The translations under genes and the position numbers were made by a program. Below, piece by piece: positions 1-9,662 of a DNA stretch of 64,000 nt. Under the pieces are notes generated by a model. That model was not told where the DNA came from. It did no database searches and was given only the letters and a program-made list of their open reading frames with translations. This DNA comes from Pseudomonas sp. GM50. GTDB taxonomy: Bacteria; Pseudomonadota; Gammaproteobacteria; Pseudomonadales; Pseudomonadaceae. The stretch is from contig NZ_AKJK01000076.1 in the NCBI RefSeq assembly GCF_000282375.1, forward strand, positions 33,908 through 97,907, written 5' to 3'. Position 1 is the first letter of the stretch; each line of letters begins with the position of its first letter.

Positions 1-193
1 GATCATGAAACTGGGGCGCAACTTCCCCAAGGTCCGTCAGGTATTGGAAGAACTCGGTCTGGCGGAGCGTGCGCTGTACGTCGAGCGCGCGACCATGGCC
101 AATCAGAAAATCGTGCCGCTGGATCAGGTCGAGCCGATGTCCTCGCCGTATTTCTCGCTGATCATCGTTCCCGGTGAAAGGTGGCAAGGCTGA
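1..193 (+). CDS. cobI: Precorrin-2 C(20)-methyltransferase, C-terminal fragment
   Basis: Only the last 63 or so codons are in the window; the reading frame is open to the left edge, so this is a partial gene. The tail (motifs VERATMANQKIVPLDQ and PYFSLIIVPG) is typical of the C-terminus of CobI, the SAM-dependent enzyme that methylates C20 of precorrin-2 in aerobic cobalamin synthesis. The stop codon overlaps the start of the next gene as TGATG at 191-195, so cobI and cobJ are translationally coupled. The call rests on the tail sequence plus the cobJ neighbour. Confidence 0.85.
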   Translation, partial: IMKLGRNFPKVRQVLEELGLAERALYVERATMANQKIVPLDQVEPMSSPYFSLIIVPGERWQG

Positions 194-1896
194 TGGCCCA
201 CTCCGCTCCGGCGATTGTCATTCTCGGCAATGGTAGCCTCGCCACCGCGCGCAAGATTCAACAGGTGTATCCGGGCGCGCTGATCCATGGGTTGGCCGAA
301 CGGGTCGACGGCGCGGACCGTGTTTATCACGAGTTCGGCGCAACCCTGCGCGAACTTTATCAACAGGACACGCCAATCATCGCGCTGTGCGCCGCCGGGA
401 TTGTGATCCGCACCCTGGCGCCGTTGCTGCTGGAAAAAGGTGCCGAGCCACCGGTGCTGGCCGTGGCCGAAGACGGCAGCGCCGTGGTGCCGCTGCTCGG
501 CGGCCTCGGTGGGGTGAATGTCATGGCGCGCGAGATTGCCGCCGGCCTCGACGTCGCGGCGGCGATTACCACCAGCGGTGAGCTGCGTTTCGGCACGTGC
601 CTGCTCAATCCACCCAGCGGCTATGCCTTGGGCGATCTGGAGCTGGGCAAGCGCTTTGTCTCGGACTTGCTGGCTGGCGAACACGTGCGCATCGAAGGCG
701 CGGCGCCCTGGTTGGCGCAAGCACAGTTACCGCAAGATCCCGAGGCTCATTTGTCGATCCATGTCGGCAGCGCGGAACGAACGCCAGCCACCAATGAACT
801 GTTGATCTACCCGCGCAGTGTGTTGTTGGCGGTCAGCGCCAGTGTGGCGGATTTGCCCCAGGCGATTCGCGCGGCACTACGTCAGGCGCGAGTCGCCGTT
901 CAATCGCTGGCGTGCTTGCTGGCGCCGGTCACTGATATGGCCAACTCGACGTTGCGCGAAGCGGCGCTTGAGTTGGGTGTGCCGCTGCGCTTTGCGTCAC
1001 CCGCCAGCGATGCCAGCGAGTTGGCCCGTGGGGCAGTTCCCGGTGCGACGATTGTTCCGGTCGACGCGAACCTGGCGCTGGCCATCGCCAAACAGCCTCT
1101 GGACGTCGCGCAGATCGGCCAGCCACGCGGGCGACTGGCGGTAATCGGGCTGGGTCCGGGCGCTGCCGAACTGATGGTGCCTGCGGTGAAGGCCGAACTG
1201 GCCAGAGCCACTGATGTGCTCGGTTATGAAACCTATGTGCGCATGGCCGGCCCGTTTCGCCCGGATCAAGTGCTGCACTGCACCGACAACCGCGAAGAAA
1301 TGCAGCGTGCCCGTCACGCCTTCGAACTGGCAGCCCAGGGGCGGTCGGTGATTGTGGTCTCGTCCGGTGACCCCGGCGTGTTCGCCATGGCGGCCGCGGT
1401 GTTGGAAGCCTTGCATGAGTCGAGTGACCCGGCCTGGCACAGCGTCGATCTGGAGATTCTGCCGGGGGTTTCCGCTTCGCTGGCGACGGCTGCTCAGGCC
1501 GGTGCGCCGTTGGGGCATGACTTCTGCGTGATGTCGCTGTCGGACAACCTCAAGCCGTGGTCGATCATCGAGAAGCGTCTGGACCTGGCCGCCGAAGCTG
1601 ATCTGGCGCTGGCTTTCTATAACCCGATATCCCGTTCTCGGCCGTGGCAGTTGGGCCGTGCTCTGGAAATCGTCGCACAGCACCGTACGCCGCAAACCCC
1701 GGTGGTTCTGGGCCGTGATATCGGTCGGCCCGGCCAGACGCTGCGGGTCACTACCCTCGGAGCGCTCACGCCGGAGCAAGTGGACATGCGCACCATGGTG
1801 CTGATCGGCTCGTCCACCACATGTGTGTTCCCCCGCGCTGAAGGCGGCGACTGGGTGTACACACCGCGCTGGTATGGCAACAAACCCCTCTGCTGA
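193..1896 (+). CDS. cobJ: CbiG-CobJ fusion, precorrin-3B C(17)-methyltransferase
   Basis: This 567-residue protein is about twice the length of a stand-alone CobJ. Residues 5-320 resemble CbiG: an N-terminal part with GNGSLATARKIQQ and ALCAAGIVIRTLAPLL, then the CbiG C-terminal domain (LACLLAPVTDMANSTLREAA). Residues 315-567 are the SAM-dependent tetrapyrrole methylase, starting with VIGLGPG at 317-323 and containing SSGDPGVFAMA. It contracts the corrin ring and methylates C17. GTG at 181 is in frame, but ATG at 193 gives the usual TGATG overlap with cobI and has a GAAAGG ribosome site upstream, so 193 is preferred. The fusion is common in pseudomonads. Confidence 0.9.
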   Translation: MAHSAPAIVILGNGSLATARKIQQVYPGALIHGLAERVDGADRVYHEFGATLRELYQQDTPIIALCAAGIVIRTLAPLLLEKGAEPPVLAVAEDGSAVVPLLGGLGGVNVMAREIAAGLDVAAAITTSGELRFGTCLLNPPSGYALGDLELGKRFVSDLLAGEHVRIEGAAPWLAQAQLPQDPEAHLSIHVGSAERTPATNELLIYPRSVLLAVSASVADLPQAIRAALRQARVAVQSLACLLAPVTDMANSTLREAALELGVPLRFASPASDASELARGAVPGATIVPVDANLALAIAKQPLDVAQIGQPRGRLAVIGLGPGAAELMVPAVKAELARATDVLGYETYVRMAGPFRPDQVLHCTDNREEMQRARHAFELAAQGRSVIVVSSGDPGVFAMAAAVLEALHESSDPAWHSVDLEILPGVSASLATAAQAGAPLGHDFCVMSLSDNLKPWSIIEKRLDLAAEADLALAFYNPISRSRPWQLGRALEIVAQHRTPQTPVVLGRDIGRPGQTLRVTTLGALTPEQVDMRTMVLIGSSTTCVFPRAEGGDWVYTPRWYGNKPLC

Positions 1897-2459
1897 ACCC
1901 TGGCGGCCCGCTCGGGCCGCCTCCATCACCTCAGTCCGTTTATTCCCCTCGATTGTTTCGGCATTTGTGTGTGTAAGCCTATTCGGTTGTTTGAGTGGGA
2001 TTTTGTCGTCTGCCACGAAGAATTTTTATTCTGCCTTGTCGGAAGTTCTACTTTGATGCCAGGATTTTTCAGGGTGTGACGAATCATGATTTCAGGCGGT
2101 TGTTATAAGGTCGGGGCTATAAAGGGTTTTCCGGAGTTCTGACTTGTATGTCATGGGTAAACGAATAAAAGTGCATAAATCTGTAACGCGGAGTGTAGTG
2201 TTTGTTTTGTAATTAATTGAATTCCTTGTTGCTTGAGTCGCATCGGGCGGCGGGTTAGTTTTAATTGTGATTTGTTGGTGTTAGTTGGTTGTTGAGGAAT
2301 TATGCAGCGCTTTAGTGATAGCTGGCGCTTGGTCGGATAGCTACTTTCGTTGATTCTGTTTAAATCAGGTAAAGGCCCGAGTGGTACGTGCACTTGAGGC
2401 GTCATCATTGTCTAGAGTCGATCCCGGCTATTTGCACACAATAAATGGAAGTGTTGTTT
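1897..2459. promoter_or_regulatory. AT-rich leader upstream of the toxin genes
   Basis: These 563 bases between cobJ and the first giant toxin gene are visibly richer in A and T than the surrounding genes, with many T-runs (for example around 2160-2300). I find no convincing gene: the ORFs that cross it lack a ribosome site and show low-complexity, frame-shadow composition. It must hold the promoter for the toxin genes, because the upstream cob operon ends in a hairpin. No -35/-10 pair stands out enough to call. AT-rich leaders of acquired genes in Pseudomonas are commonly bound by MvaT/MvaU silencers; that is inference here. Confidence 0.45.
1902..1921. terminator. GC-rich hairpin after cobJ
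   Basis: A perfect inverted repeat (GGCGGCCC / GGGCCGCC) with a 4-base loop lies six bases after the cobJ stop. No T-run follows on the + strand, so it is at best a weak intrinsic terminator or a 3' stabilising hairpin. Confidence 0.45.
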
Positions 2460-5400
2460 ATGAGTGAATCTAAGTTTTTGTTTGCGGGTGGCTATGTCAA
2501 TTTTGTGGATTTGTTCCAACGGGTGGATCTTGAACAGGCATTAATATCGCACAAGGGCACTGATCAATATGACGCGGTGTTTCGCTATTACTTGGGTTGT
2601 ATCGATTCACTGGGTTCTCCACAACTGTTGGAGCCGTTAGGGCTGCTAAAACAAGCATTGGGGGCTTTGGAGGGAGGTAGCCGCCGGCGCCGTGCGGCAG
2701 AGTCGGAGCCACCCTTGAATGGTGGTGCCGAGGCTGATGATTTGGCGCAAATCTACAACAAAGTAGAGGGATTCGAAGCGCGCCTGCACAACAGCCTTGA
2801 GCAACGGAAGACACCTGCCACCGAAGTACCGAAAAATCTGCATTTTGTCTGGCTTGGCGGCGGCGTCGGGGCGATTCAGCGCGACTACATCAACATTTGG
2901 AAGCAGGTGATGGCCAAGGAAGGCTACGGGCTGAATGTCTGGTATGACAGCGATGGGTTACTGGTTCACGAAACCAATCGAATCATTGTCGAGGCAGCAA
3001 AGGCTGATGTGCTGTCCGGCGAAGGACGGGTTGCCTCCGGCCATGATTTGGCCGATCGGTATGAAGAGCGAGCCACTGCGTTGAAGCGCCAGATGTACAG
3101 GCACATCAATCAGGCGACCGAACGCGGTAAAAGTGCTGATGAGGCGCGAATGGACTTGCTGGTTCGCGGCTACGGTCAGGACGAGGTAACCCTGCGTGCG
3201 TTGAGGGATAAAAACGCTCAACTCATGGCCAACCTCAATGAAGAGGGTATGCGGTTGCGCGATGTTCATGAACTCCGGGCATTTTCGCGACTGGAGGATT
3301 TCTATAACCGTGAAATGTCCTTGCGCGGCAATCTCGCCGCCGCTTCGGACATTGTGCGGGTGCTGGTGGAACATGGCGAGGGCGGCATCTACAACGACGT
3401 GGATTTCTTGCCGCCGCTTGCTCGGAACCTGGCTGGTATTGACGTTAACCAACTAAAGTTCGACGCACAGCTAGGTGTCTTGCAACTGTTGCTGGACCAC
3501 AATCCTCACTGGATGCCAGGTCGCCAGACGCTGCGCAGTCGTTACACCGACTACTCTGGGCAAATCCCGGCGGCGCATCGCGATGCGCTGGAAAGATTTG
3601 CCAAAAGCGCACCTTCGTTAGAACAGGTGTTTGTTCCATTCGAGAATCGCAATGTTCGGCCCGACAGTTTGCGGTTGGCGATGATCGACAATGGCGAGTC
3701 CAATGCACTGATTATTAGCCATCCGGGGTCGGCGGCGCTGGAAGCCATTATCGAGCGCTTCGAGATCCACCTGCATGTACTGCTAGCGGTTGAACTCGAG
3801 GCCGACAAGCGCAAAATCAAACTCTACGATGCCAATGGCATTTATGAGCTAACGGAGGAAGTACTCAGGGACAAATTCGATATCTTCGACCAAAAAGCCG
3901 GCAGCGATGATTATCGGGCCAGTAACTTGTGTAAGGGGGTCGCCGATTACTTCAGTGACGGCATCCGCCCCAACGCCGAGGGCTCGATATTCTTGACAGG
4001 ACCGGGGGCTGTGCGCGCTGGTTTGTCGGACTTCGAAAGTCAGCTCTTGACCCCAAGGGGGGCTGATGCATCTCGGGAAGCCGTACGGTTGCACACCGGG
4101 TTCAACAACGCTACGGAGGAGGATAGAGATCACTCGTGGAAAGAAAACGCTGAAAATGCGGAGGTCTGGTTCGAAGCGGAAAAGAAACGCTGGACCGACG
4201 GCGAACTGAAAGCCCGTTACACAGGAAACATGGCTCAATTGCTCAAGCACCAGAGCATTGATTTCGAGGAAGGCTGGCCGGTAATCGAGGGCCGCCATGT
4301 GCTGTCCACCGAGCTGTTGCAGCATCTGGCCGATGAGCTGGGCGAGCCGTTCATGCGGACGATGAATCGTAGCCATGACGGTGCGGTGACCTTCGACAAG
4401 GCTGTACCCCTGAGCTTCGATGACCGCCAGTCGATCCTCGCTCAAAGCACCGGTGCGCTGCCGCCTGTATCATTGAGCGATCCGCAGACACAACAGTTGC
4501 CTATCGATGAACTCTTGAGCCGACTCGCCAAGGGTAGCCTCGAAGTCGCTCAGTTGAGCCCCTTGCAGCGTCTGCTGCTCGGCGCCTTGACCGGTGTGCA
4601 GGCATTGGATAATCGCAGCTTCGACACGGTTCGTCCGCAGCTGGATAACCTGGCCAACAGCTTCAGCGAACTAGGCGCGGCGGGCCGCTACGCGACGATC
4701 GAACACGCACTGTATCAACGCCAGGCTCCCGGGTTTCTGGCCGGGCTTGCCAGCCCTGTCGATCATCCGCCAGCGCTTTCCGAGACCGCATTGGGGCTGA
4801 AGAAAAACGCGCTTGAGCAACCTTTGACGCTGCGCCTGTGGGGCAAGCATGTGGCCCGAATCCAGCAGGTGGCGAAACTCGAATACCGTGACCAGATTGT
4901 CGAGCGCCTCGGTATTGTTCTGGACGGTTTTGAAGCGGGCACCATCAAGCTTGTCCCGCAGGATTTACTGCTTCAGGGCGCCGGTGACAGGGTGGGGGGG
5001 CGTTGTTATCCACTGGCCCTGGTGATGGCGGCAGCCTTGTCGGAGGGGAAGGCCGCGGCCAACATTCTGCGCGAGCGATTCTATCTGGGGGTTATCGAGC
5101 CGCAAGGGAGTGATTCAGCGATCTTTTTGCACAGCCTGGAGGCGTTGCGCGGTGTGCAGATCAGCGAGGTGGGCAACGCGCTGGCGCGTTCGGATCTGAA
5201 TCAGGTCGTGGACATTCTGCAAGCCAGAACCGCTACCAGTACGCTGATGCTCAACTCCGATAATCACGCCATGCTGGTGGCCAAAACCATCGAGGGCGAA
5301 CGCAGCACTTATCACTTCTACGATCCGAATTTTGGCGTATTCGAGTTCGAACATCCGACCCAGTTCAGACAGGCGTTGGAACAGTTCTTCCTCCGACAGG

Positions 5401-8400
5401 GGATGGCCAGGCATTACGCGGCCTATGGCGATGCGGCGCGTCCGACCTTCGATCTGATCGAACTGGAAGGCGCGCGGGTGTCGGGAGTGGCATTGCCTGG
5501 CGCAACTCCGGTCTCGGAACTGCTGCAACCCGGCACCTTGGCGGGACAGTCGCAACGCCCTGTCAGGCAGCGTCTGGCCAGTGCCCGCGGACAATCATTG
5601 ATGAGTAACCCTCGCCTGGGCAGTTGTCTGCTGGCGCTGGACAGTCATTGGTGGGCGCAACAGATCGCGCAAGTGACGACCCACCTCCGGCAGCAGAATC
5701 AGCTGGCACCACAGCTTGTGCCGCTGTTCGAAACCCTGGAAATCACGCCGGACGGGATGTACCGGATGAGCCTGATCGACCCTGCAAATCCTGAGCATGT
5801 GGTACGAGTCATCACTGAGGACCATCGACTCTTACGTATTAAGAATTACCTCTCGGAACGTTTTTCAGCCTTGGCCAACAAATCGTCCGCCCCGGGCGAT
5901 CCTGTCGATCCCACCGATGTTGGTAGCGTCCACACCCTGAACGCCGGCTTCGCCATACAAGCGCTGATGAACGCATTGAGAGGGCAGGAAGGGCCTGACC
6001 GGCCGCTGACCCTGGCAGTCCGGTTACACGCCTATGTCAATTACGCGCAACTGGTGCATGGCAATGTGGTCGATGTAGCGGGTCTGGTAAGCCTGGTTCG
6101 GCAGGCACTGGCTGAAGAGAAACTGATCGCCCATACCGTCGCGCCAGTGGTCAGAGCGGCTGTGGGGCCGAGCGTGGGCGAAGCGACAGGGGGACTGTTG
6201 CAGCTGGCGAATGTCGGGTTTGACATCTACCAGTTGGCGACTGCGCAAAGCGATGTCGAACGTGCCCGGTTCGGGACGCAACTGACTTTCGACTCGGCCA
6301 GTCTGGTGTTGTCGGTGGGCGCTTATGCTGTCGGTGTCACAACCGCTGGGGCGTTTCTGGGCGGGGCTGCGGTGATTCTGGCAGGGTTGGCGGTGGGGGT
6401 GGCGGCACTGGCTCAGGGTTTTGCTGTCATTGCCGAAGAAGCCAAACAGGTCGGGCTGTTTTTCGATGAAATCGAGAAGGCCCATCGCCAAGCCTGTCGA
6501 TTCGACAGCGCTTTGGACGCGTGGATAACGCGCTCGTCGTTGATCGTTCAGACGCTGGATCTGGTCGCCGGCAAACTGCTGCTCGACAGCCCCAAGCTAT
6601 ACCCGCTTCGCGATCATTTCGGGGTGCCGACCTTTGATGGCGATTACGAGCGGGCGATCAATATTCGTCGAGAACTGGGTCTGCCCGGTCACATAACATT
6701 CACTCCATCCGCCGGGCAGGTCATTGTGCTGCCCTGCACACCGCAAACCTGTTATGGCTATGAGTACAAGGCGCTGCCCTTCGCTACGCTGCGCCATGAC
6801 ACCGGGTTCGACACGGCCCGACGCCTGGAGAAAAGGAAAGCGGATGGCGATCGTCTGTTTCTGTTTTCCTTCTATTCATTTCCCAGCGAGTACATCCTCT
6901 ATCGCCTGTTCCCGGTCTATCGACCAACAGTGATCAATGTGCTGCTCGATGCTGTCGAGCGCTCACTGGTAGTGCCTGTTCTGCCCCCGATCTGGCACGG
7001 AAAAGTCACCTATCAGATCCGGGGAGCCGGTAAACAATGCGCATTGGCGCTCAATCCTGGGGTGAGCCTGACACTCGATTCAGCCAGCGGCACCTCGCGA
7101 TGGGTGCTGGAGGCGTCCTGGGCCAGCGAGCAAGACGTTGTTCTGGGGGGGGCGGCAGGCCTGCAGATCGGCACCGTCAAGGTGGAGTTCACAGGCAGAG
7201 GTCTTCACGATGTCCTGATCCGGATCGCCAACAATCAGCTGTTCCAGCTTGCACGCGGGAAACAGCAGATGAGCCTCGTCGAGCAGGATGTGCCATTGGG
7301 CATGGGTCGGCAGGCGTTGCAGGAGCATTTCAAGGTTCTGGCTCGAGAACATCGTTTGGTGATGCCGTATACGCCGGTTCATCACTATCTGATTCCGTTC
7401 GAGAAACCGGACGAGCCCCGGTACACGACGGCCTGGTACGACGCGAAGGAGGATCGTTTCCTGTACATCCGTAGCGAGGAGGTAGGAGCCGCCGATGAAG
7501 CACTGCTGGGGACGGTGGCAAGCGGCTACGCCTATTTCTACGAACCGCAGAATTACGAAATATGGCAAGTCGACGCGGTAACCGGGCTGCTCAGTCACCG
7601 TTATCGGTTGCTGCTCAAAAACACGGCAGCCACCATCACGAGTGTCGAGGCCGATGCGCAGGGGGTGATTCACGTCGTACAGGAAATCGCTCGCGAGAAT
7701 CAGGGCAGCGATGTACTGGTCTACGTGATCCATGACGGGCAACTGCTGCTGAGTTCGGTCACCCGCGACATGGATCCGGCGCTGGAATCGGTTTTCAGTG
7801 CCAGCGACACACTGGCCGACTGGTCGCAGGTACTGGGCCGCTATTACACCTTTACGCCTGTCACTGCCGATCACACCTCTGTCACTGTCGACTGGCAGCC
7901 GGCACCCTTTGTTTCGGTCTGCTGGACGTTCGAAGCGAACACACGGGACATGGCTTGGGTTCGTCACAGTGACCACCTGATCATCCGTCCTTCTCCATGG
8001 CTTCATCGTGGGCGCGGCTGGGCCGATTCGATCAAGAACATGACTGATCTGACATTGCTCACACCGGCGGACGGCAGCGATGTGTTTGTCATCTACGACA
8101 GGCTCAAGCAGCAGCTGTGCCGCAAACAACGTACCTTGGTGGCAGGCAAAGGGCATTGGTCCCATACGTGGGAACAGCCCAGGGAGCTGGAGAATGTCGT
8201 GGCTGTCGAAGGCGGGTACCTGGCGCTGACGTCGCAGGGGCTGTTTTTCAACCTGACGCCCCAGGGGTATCTGGAGCTGGGTGGCCTTGGCGAGTCGTGG
8301 TTCAAGGATCGGATGCACTGGTGGTCCGCATTGGAACCGCTTGCCCGGCAACACGCAGCCGAGCGTTTTGCCCTGGTCGGCCTGAGCAACTTCAGCGGCG

Positions 8401-9536
8401 ACGCGAGGTTGTGCGCCTGGTACGTCGGCAATCGATTGTTGCTGGCTGATCTGGGCCATGGAAAAGAAGTGCGCCTGCTCAGCGTTACCCCTGATAGCGA
8501 GGCGGCCTGGTTATTCGATGTTTCGAACGGCGAAGTCTATCGTCAGGCGTTCATCGACCCGCAGAGGCTGGAGCCTGCGTTCGGCCAAGGCTCGCGATTG
8601 CTGGTGGCCGACGCGCTACCCGCCGCCGAGCGTGCATGGGCGCCCTGGCAGTTTGCCGAGGTGACGGTTGAGGACGCCGGACTGCGAGGTACCACACTTG
8701 AAGGCGTGGTGTTCGAGCTACGTGATCAAGAACCGGCATTGATCACCGGCGTCACCCATGAATGGGTCATGACTCAGGGGGAGCGACCGTACCAAGGCCT
8801 CAAACAATTGACGGACAGCCAACCTCATGCCGCGCTGCTGTCGGTAGAGGACGCCGGCAGTCTGATGTGGTTCGTAGTCGATACCGCACGTGTGATTCGG
8901 GTGCCAAAGGCCGCGATTCCGGAGTCCTTCGAACTGTTGGGAACGCAACAGCAGACCAACGTATTGCTTCATGAAGACAAGGATGGAATGTTGCTGACCT
9001 ACCCGGACATGGGGCATGCGGGACCACTCGGTTATGTCCGGCGTAATGCCGAAGTCATGGTTATTGAAGGCCAGATGAAAGTCGACGATGTTCTGCCGTT
9101 GATGCCGGACGATGTCACGACCCTGATCCTGCGCGTGGGGCAAGGTGCGGTAAGTTACCGGTTGTCGAAGGCTGCCTGGCTGAGGCTTGAGTCGGTCATT
9201 CTCGATTGCCGGCATTCGCTGGGCAATGCGCAAACGATTCCCGGCAAATTGATCTGGGAGCTGGAAAATCCTGAAAAGCTGTTGCTGAGCATCGTTCAGG
9301 AACACCTGGTGATCATTGACCCGGACAGCGGGCACAGTGTGATCTTTCGTGAAGTGTATGCGACGGATTTCAACTTGCGCGGCGAAGTCTTGCTCGGGTT
9401 CGAAGGGCATCGACCTTATAGCGTTTCGACACTGGTGCAGAGGCTGGTCGCTCGGCAGAGCCTGCATGACAGTGCAACGCTGGGTGAACTTCTAACGGTA
9501 TCGAATGTTGAGTTGGAAAACAGCCTGGTGGGTTGA
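2460..9536 (+). CDS. Large clostridial toxin / lymphostatin-like toxin 1
   Basis: A 2358-residue protein. Residues 1-120 have no clear match. Residues 120-590 resemble the TcdA/TcdB glycosyltransferase: HFVWLGG (W131), R289 in LRGNLAAASD, the metal-binding DVD at 313-315 in GGIYNDVDFLPP, and W560 followed by FEAEKKRWTDG. Residues 840-965 carry a C58 (YopT-like) protease signature: C849 in GRCYPLAL, H936 in DNHAMLV, D955 in FYDPNFG. Residues 1155-1510 match the TcdB pore-forming and delivery region (HTLNAGFAIQAL at 1158, hydrophobic stretch 1281-1330). The last 850 residues are conserved only with the next gene; there are no clostridial binding repeats. No signal peptide is visible. ATG 2460 is chosen over ATG 2445 because GGAAG lies 8 bases upstream and the product begins MSE like its paralogue. 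Confidence 0.85.
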   Translation: MSESKFLFAGGYVNFVDLFQRVDLEQALISHKGTDQYDAVFRYYLGCIDSLGSPQLLEPLGLLKQALGALEGGSRRRRAAESEPPLNGGAEADDLAQIYNKVEGFEARLHNSLEQRKTPATEVPKNLHFVWLGGGVGAIQRDYINIWKQVMAKEGYGLNVWYDSDGLLVHETNRIIVEAAKADVLSGEGRVASGHDLADRYEERATALKRQMYRHINQATERGKSADEARMDLLVRGYGQDEVTLRALRDKNAQLMANLNEEGMRLRDVHELRAFSRLEDFYNREMSLRGNLAAASDIVRVLVEHGEGGIYNDVDFLPPLARNLAGIDVNQLKFDAQLGVLQLLLDHNPHWMPGRQTLRSRYTDYSGQIPAAHRDALERFAKSAPSLEQVFVPFENRNVRPDSLRLAMIDNGESNALIISHPGSAALEAIIERFEIHLHVLLAVELEADKRKIKLYDANGIYELTEEVLRDKFDIFDQKAGSDDYRASNLCKGVADYFSDGIRPNAEGSIFLTGPGAVRAGLSDFESQLLTPRGADASREAVRLHTGFNNATEEDRDHSWKENAENAEVWFEAEKKRWTDGELKARYTGNMAQLLKHQSIDFEEGWPVIEGRHVLSTELLQHLADELGEPFMRTMNRSHDGAVTFDKAVPLSFDDRQSILAQSTGALPPVSLSDPQTQQLPIDELLSRLAKGSLEVAQLSPLQRLLLGALTGVQALDNRSFDTVRPQLDNLANSFSELGAAGRYATIEHALYQRQAPGFLAGLASPVDHPPALSETALGLKKNALEQPLTLRLWGKHVARIQQVAKLEYRDQIVERLGIVLDGFEAGTIKLVPQDLLLQGAGDRVGGRCYPLALVMAAALSEGKAAANILRERFYLGVIEPQGSDSAIFLHSLEALRGVQISEVGNALARSDLNQVVDILQARTATSTLMLNSDNHAMLVAKTIEGERSTYHFYDPNFGVFEFEHPTQFRQALEQFFLRQGMARHYAAYGDAARPTFDLIELEGARVSGVALPGATPVSELLQPGTLAGQSQRPVRQRLASARGQSLMSNPRLGSCLLALDSHWWAQQIAQVTTHLRQQNQLAPQLVPLFETLEITPDGMYRMSLIDPANPEHVVRVITEDHRLLRIKNYLSERFSALANKSSAPGDPVDPTDVGSVHTLNAGFAIQALMNALRGQEGPDRPLTLAVRLHAYVNYAQLVHGNVVDVAGLVSLVRQALAEEKLIAHTVAPVVRAAVGPSVGEATGGLLQLANVGFDIYQLATAQSDVERARFGTQLTFDSASLVLSVGAYAVGVTTAGAFLGGAAVILAGLAVGVAALAQGFAVIAEEAKQVGLFFDEIEKAHRQACRFDSALDAWITRSSLIVQTLDLVAGKLLLDSPKLYPLRDHFGVPTFDGDYERAINIRRELGLPGHITFTPSAGQVIVLPCTPQTCYGYEYKALPFATLRHDTGFDTARRLEKRKADGDRLFLFSFYSFPSEYILYRLFPVYRPTVINVLLDAVERSLVVPVLPPIWHGKVTYQIRGAGKQCALALNPGVSLTLDSASGTSRWVLEASWASEQDVVLGGAAGLQIGTVKVEFTGRGLHDVLIRIANNQLFQLARGKQQMSLVEQDVPLGMGRQALQEHFKVLAREHRLVMPYTPVHHYLIPFEKPDEPRYTTAWYDAKEDRFLYIRSEEVGAADEALLGTVASGYAYFYEPQNYEIWQVDAVTGLLSHRYRLLLKNTAATITSVEADAQGVIHVVQEIARENQGSDVLVYVIHDGQLLLSSVTRDMDPALESVFSASDTLADWSQVLGRYYTFTPVTADHTSVTVDWQPAPFVSVCWTFEANTRDMAWVRHSDHLIIRPSPWLHRGRGWADSIKNMTDLTLLTPADGSDVFVIYDRLKQQLCRKQRTLVAGKGHWSHTWEQPRELENVVAVEGGYLALTSQGLFFNLTPQGYLELGGLGESWFKDRMHWWSALEPLARQHAAERFALVGLSNFSGDARLCAWYVGNRLLLADLGHGKEVRLLSVTPDSEAAWLFDVSNGEVYRQAFIDPQRLEPAFGQGSRLLVADALPAAERAWAPWQFAEVTVEDAGLRGTTLEGVVFELRDQEPALITGVTHEWVMTQGERPYQGLKQLTDSQPHAALLSVEDAGSLMWFVVDTARVIRVPKAAIPESFELLGTQQQTNVLLHEDKDGMLLTYPDMGHAGPLGYVRRNAEVMVIEGQMKVDDVLPLMPDDVTTLILRVGQGAVSYRLSKAAWLRLESVILDCRHSLGNAQTIPGKLIWELENPEKLLLSIVQEHLVIIDPDSGHSVIFREVYATDFNLRGEVLLGFEGHRPYSVSTLVQRLVARQSLHDSATLGELLTVSNVELENSLVG

Positions 9537-9581
9537 TCACCGGCTGTTGTCTGCGATTTGAAAAAGCGATTGGGCGATGTA

Positions 9582-9611
9582 CCCCTCAAGAAACTGAAGT
9601 TACTTGAGGGG
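9582..9611. other. Hairpin between the two toxin genes
   Basis: A perfect 9-bp stem (CCCCTCAAG / CTTGAGGGG), extendable inward by three pairs after one mismatch, sits 45 bases after the first toxin stop and 51 bases before the second start. There is no T-run, so it is more likely a partial terminator, processing site or mRNA stabiliser than a full stop. The two toxin genes may share one transcript with uneven expression. Confidence 0.5.
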
Positions 9612-9662
9612 GGCGCGTGTGCCTGAGTTTCAAGAGTTAATCCAATAGGGACATTATGAATT

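Noticed and set aside
997..2016. Long minus-strand ORF opposite cobJ (339 codons)
   Set aside because: Shadow frame of a high-GC gene; no family match and no ribosome site.
1823..2056. A 77-codon + strand ORF crossing the end of cobJ
   Set aside because: Starts inside cobJ in another frame and has no motif or ribosome site; treated as chance.
2151..2408. An 85-codon minus-strand ORF in the leader of toxin 1
   Set aside because: No ribosome site, no recognisable motif, and it lies in AT-rich non-coding DNA where chance ORFs are common.
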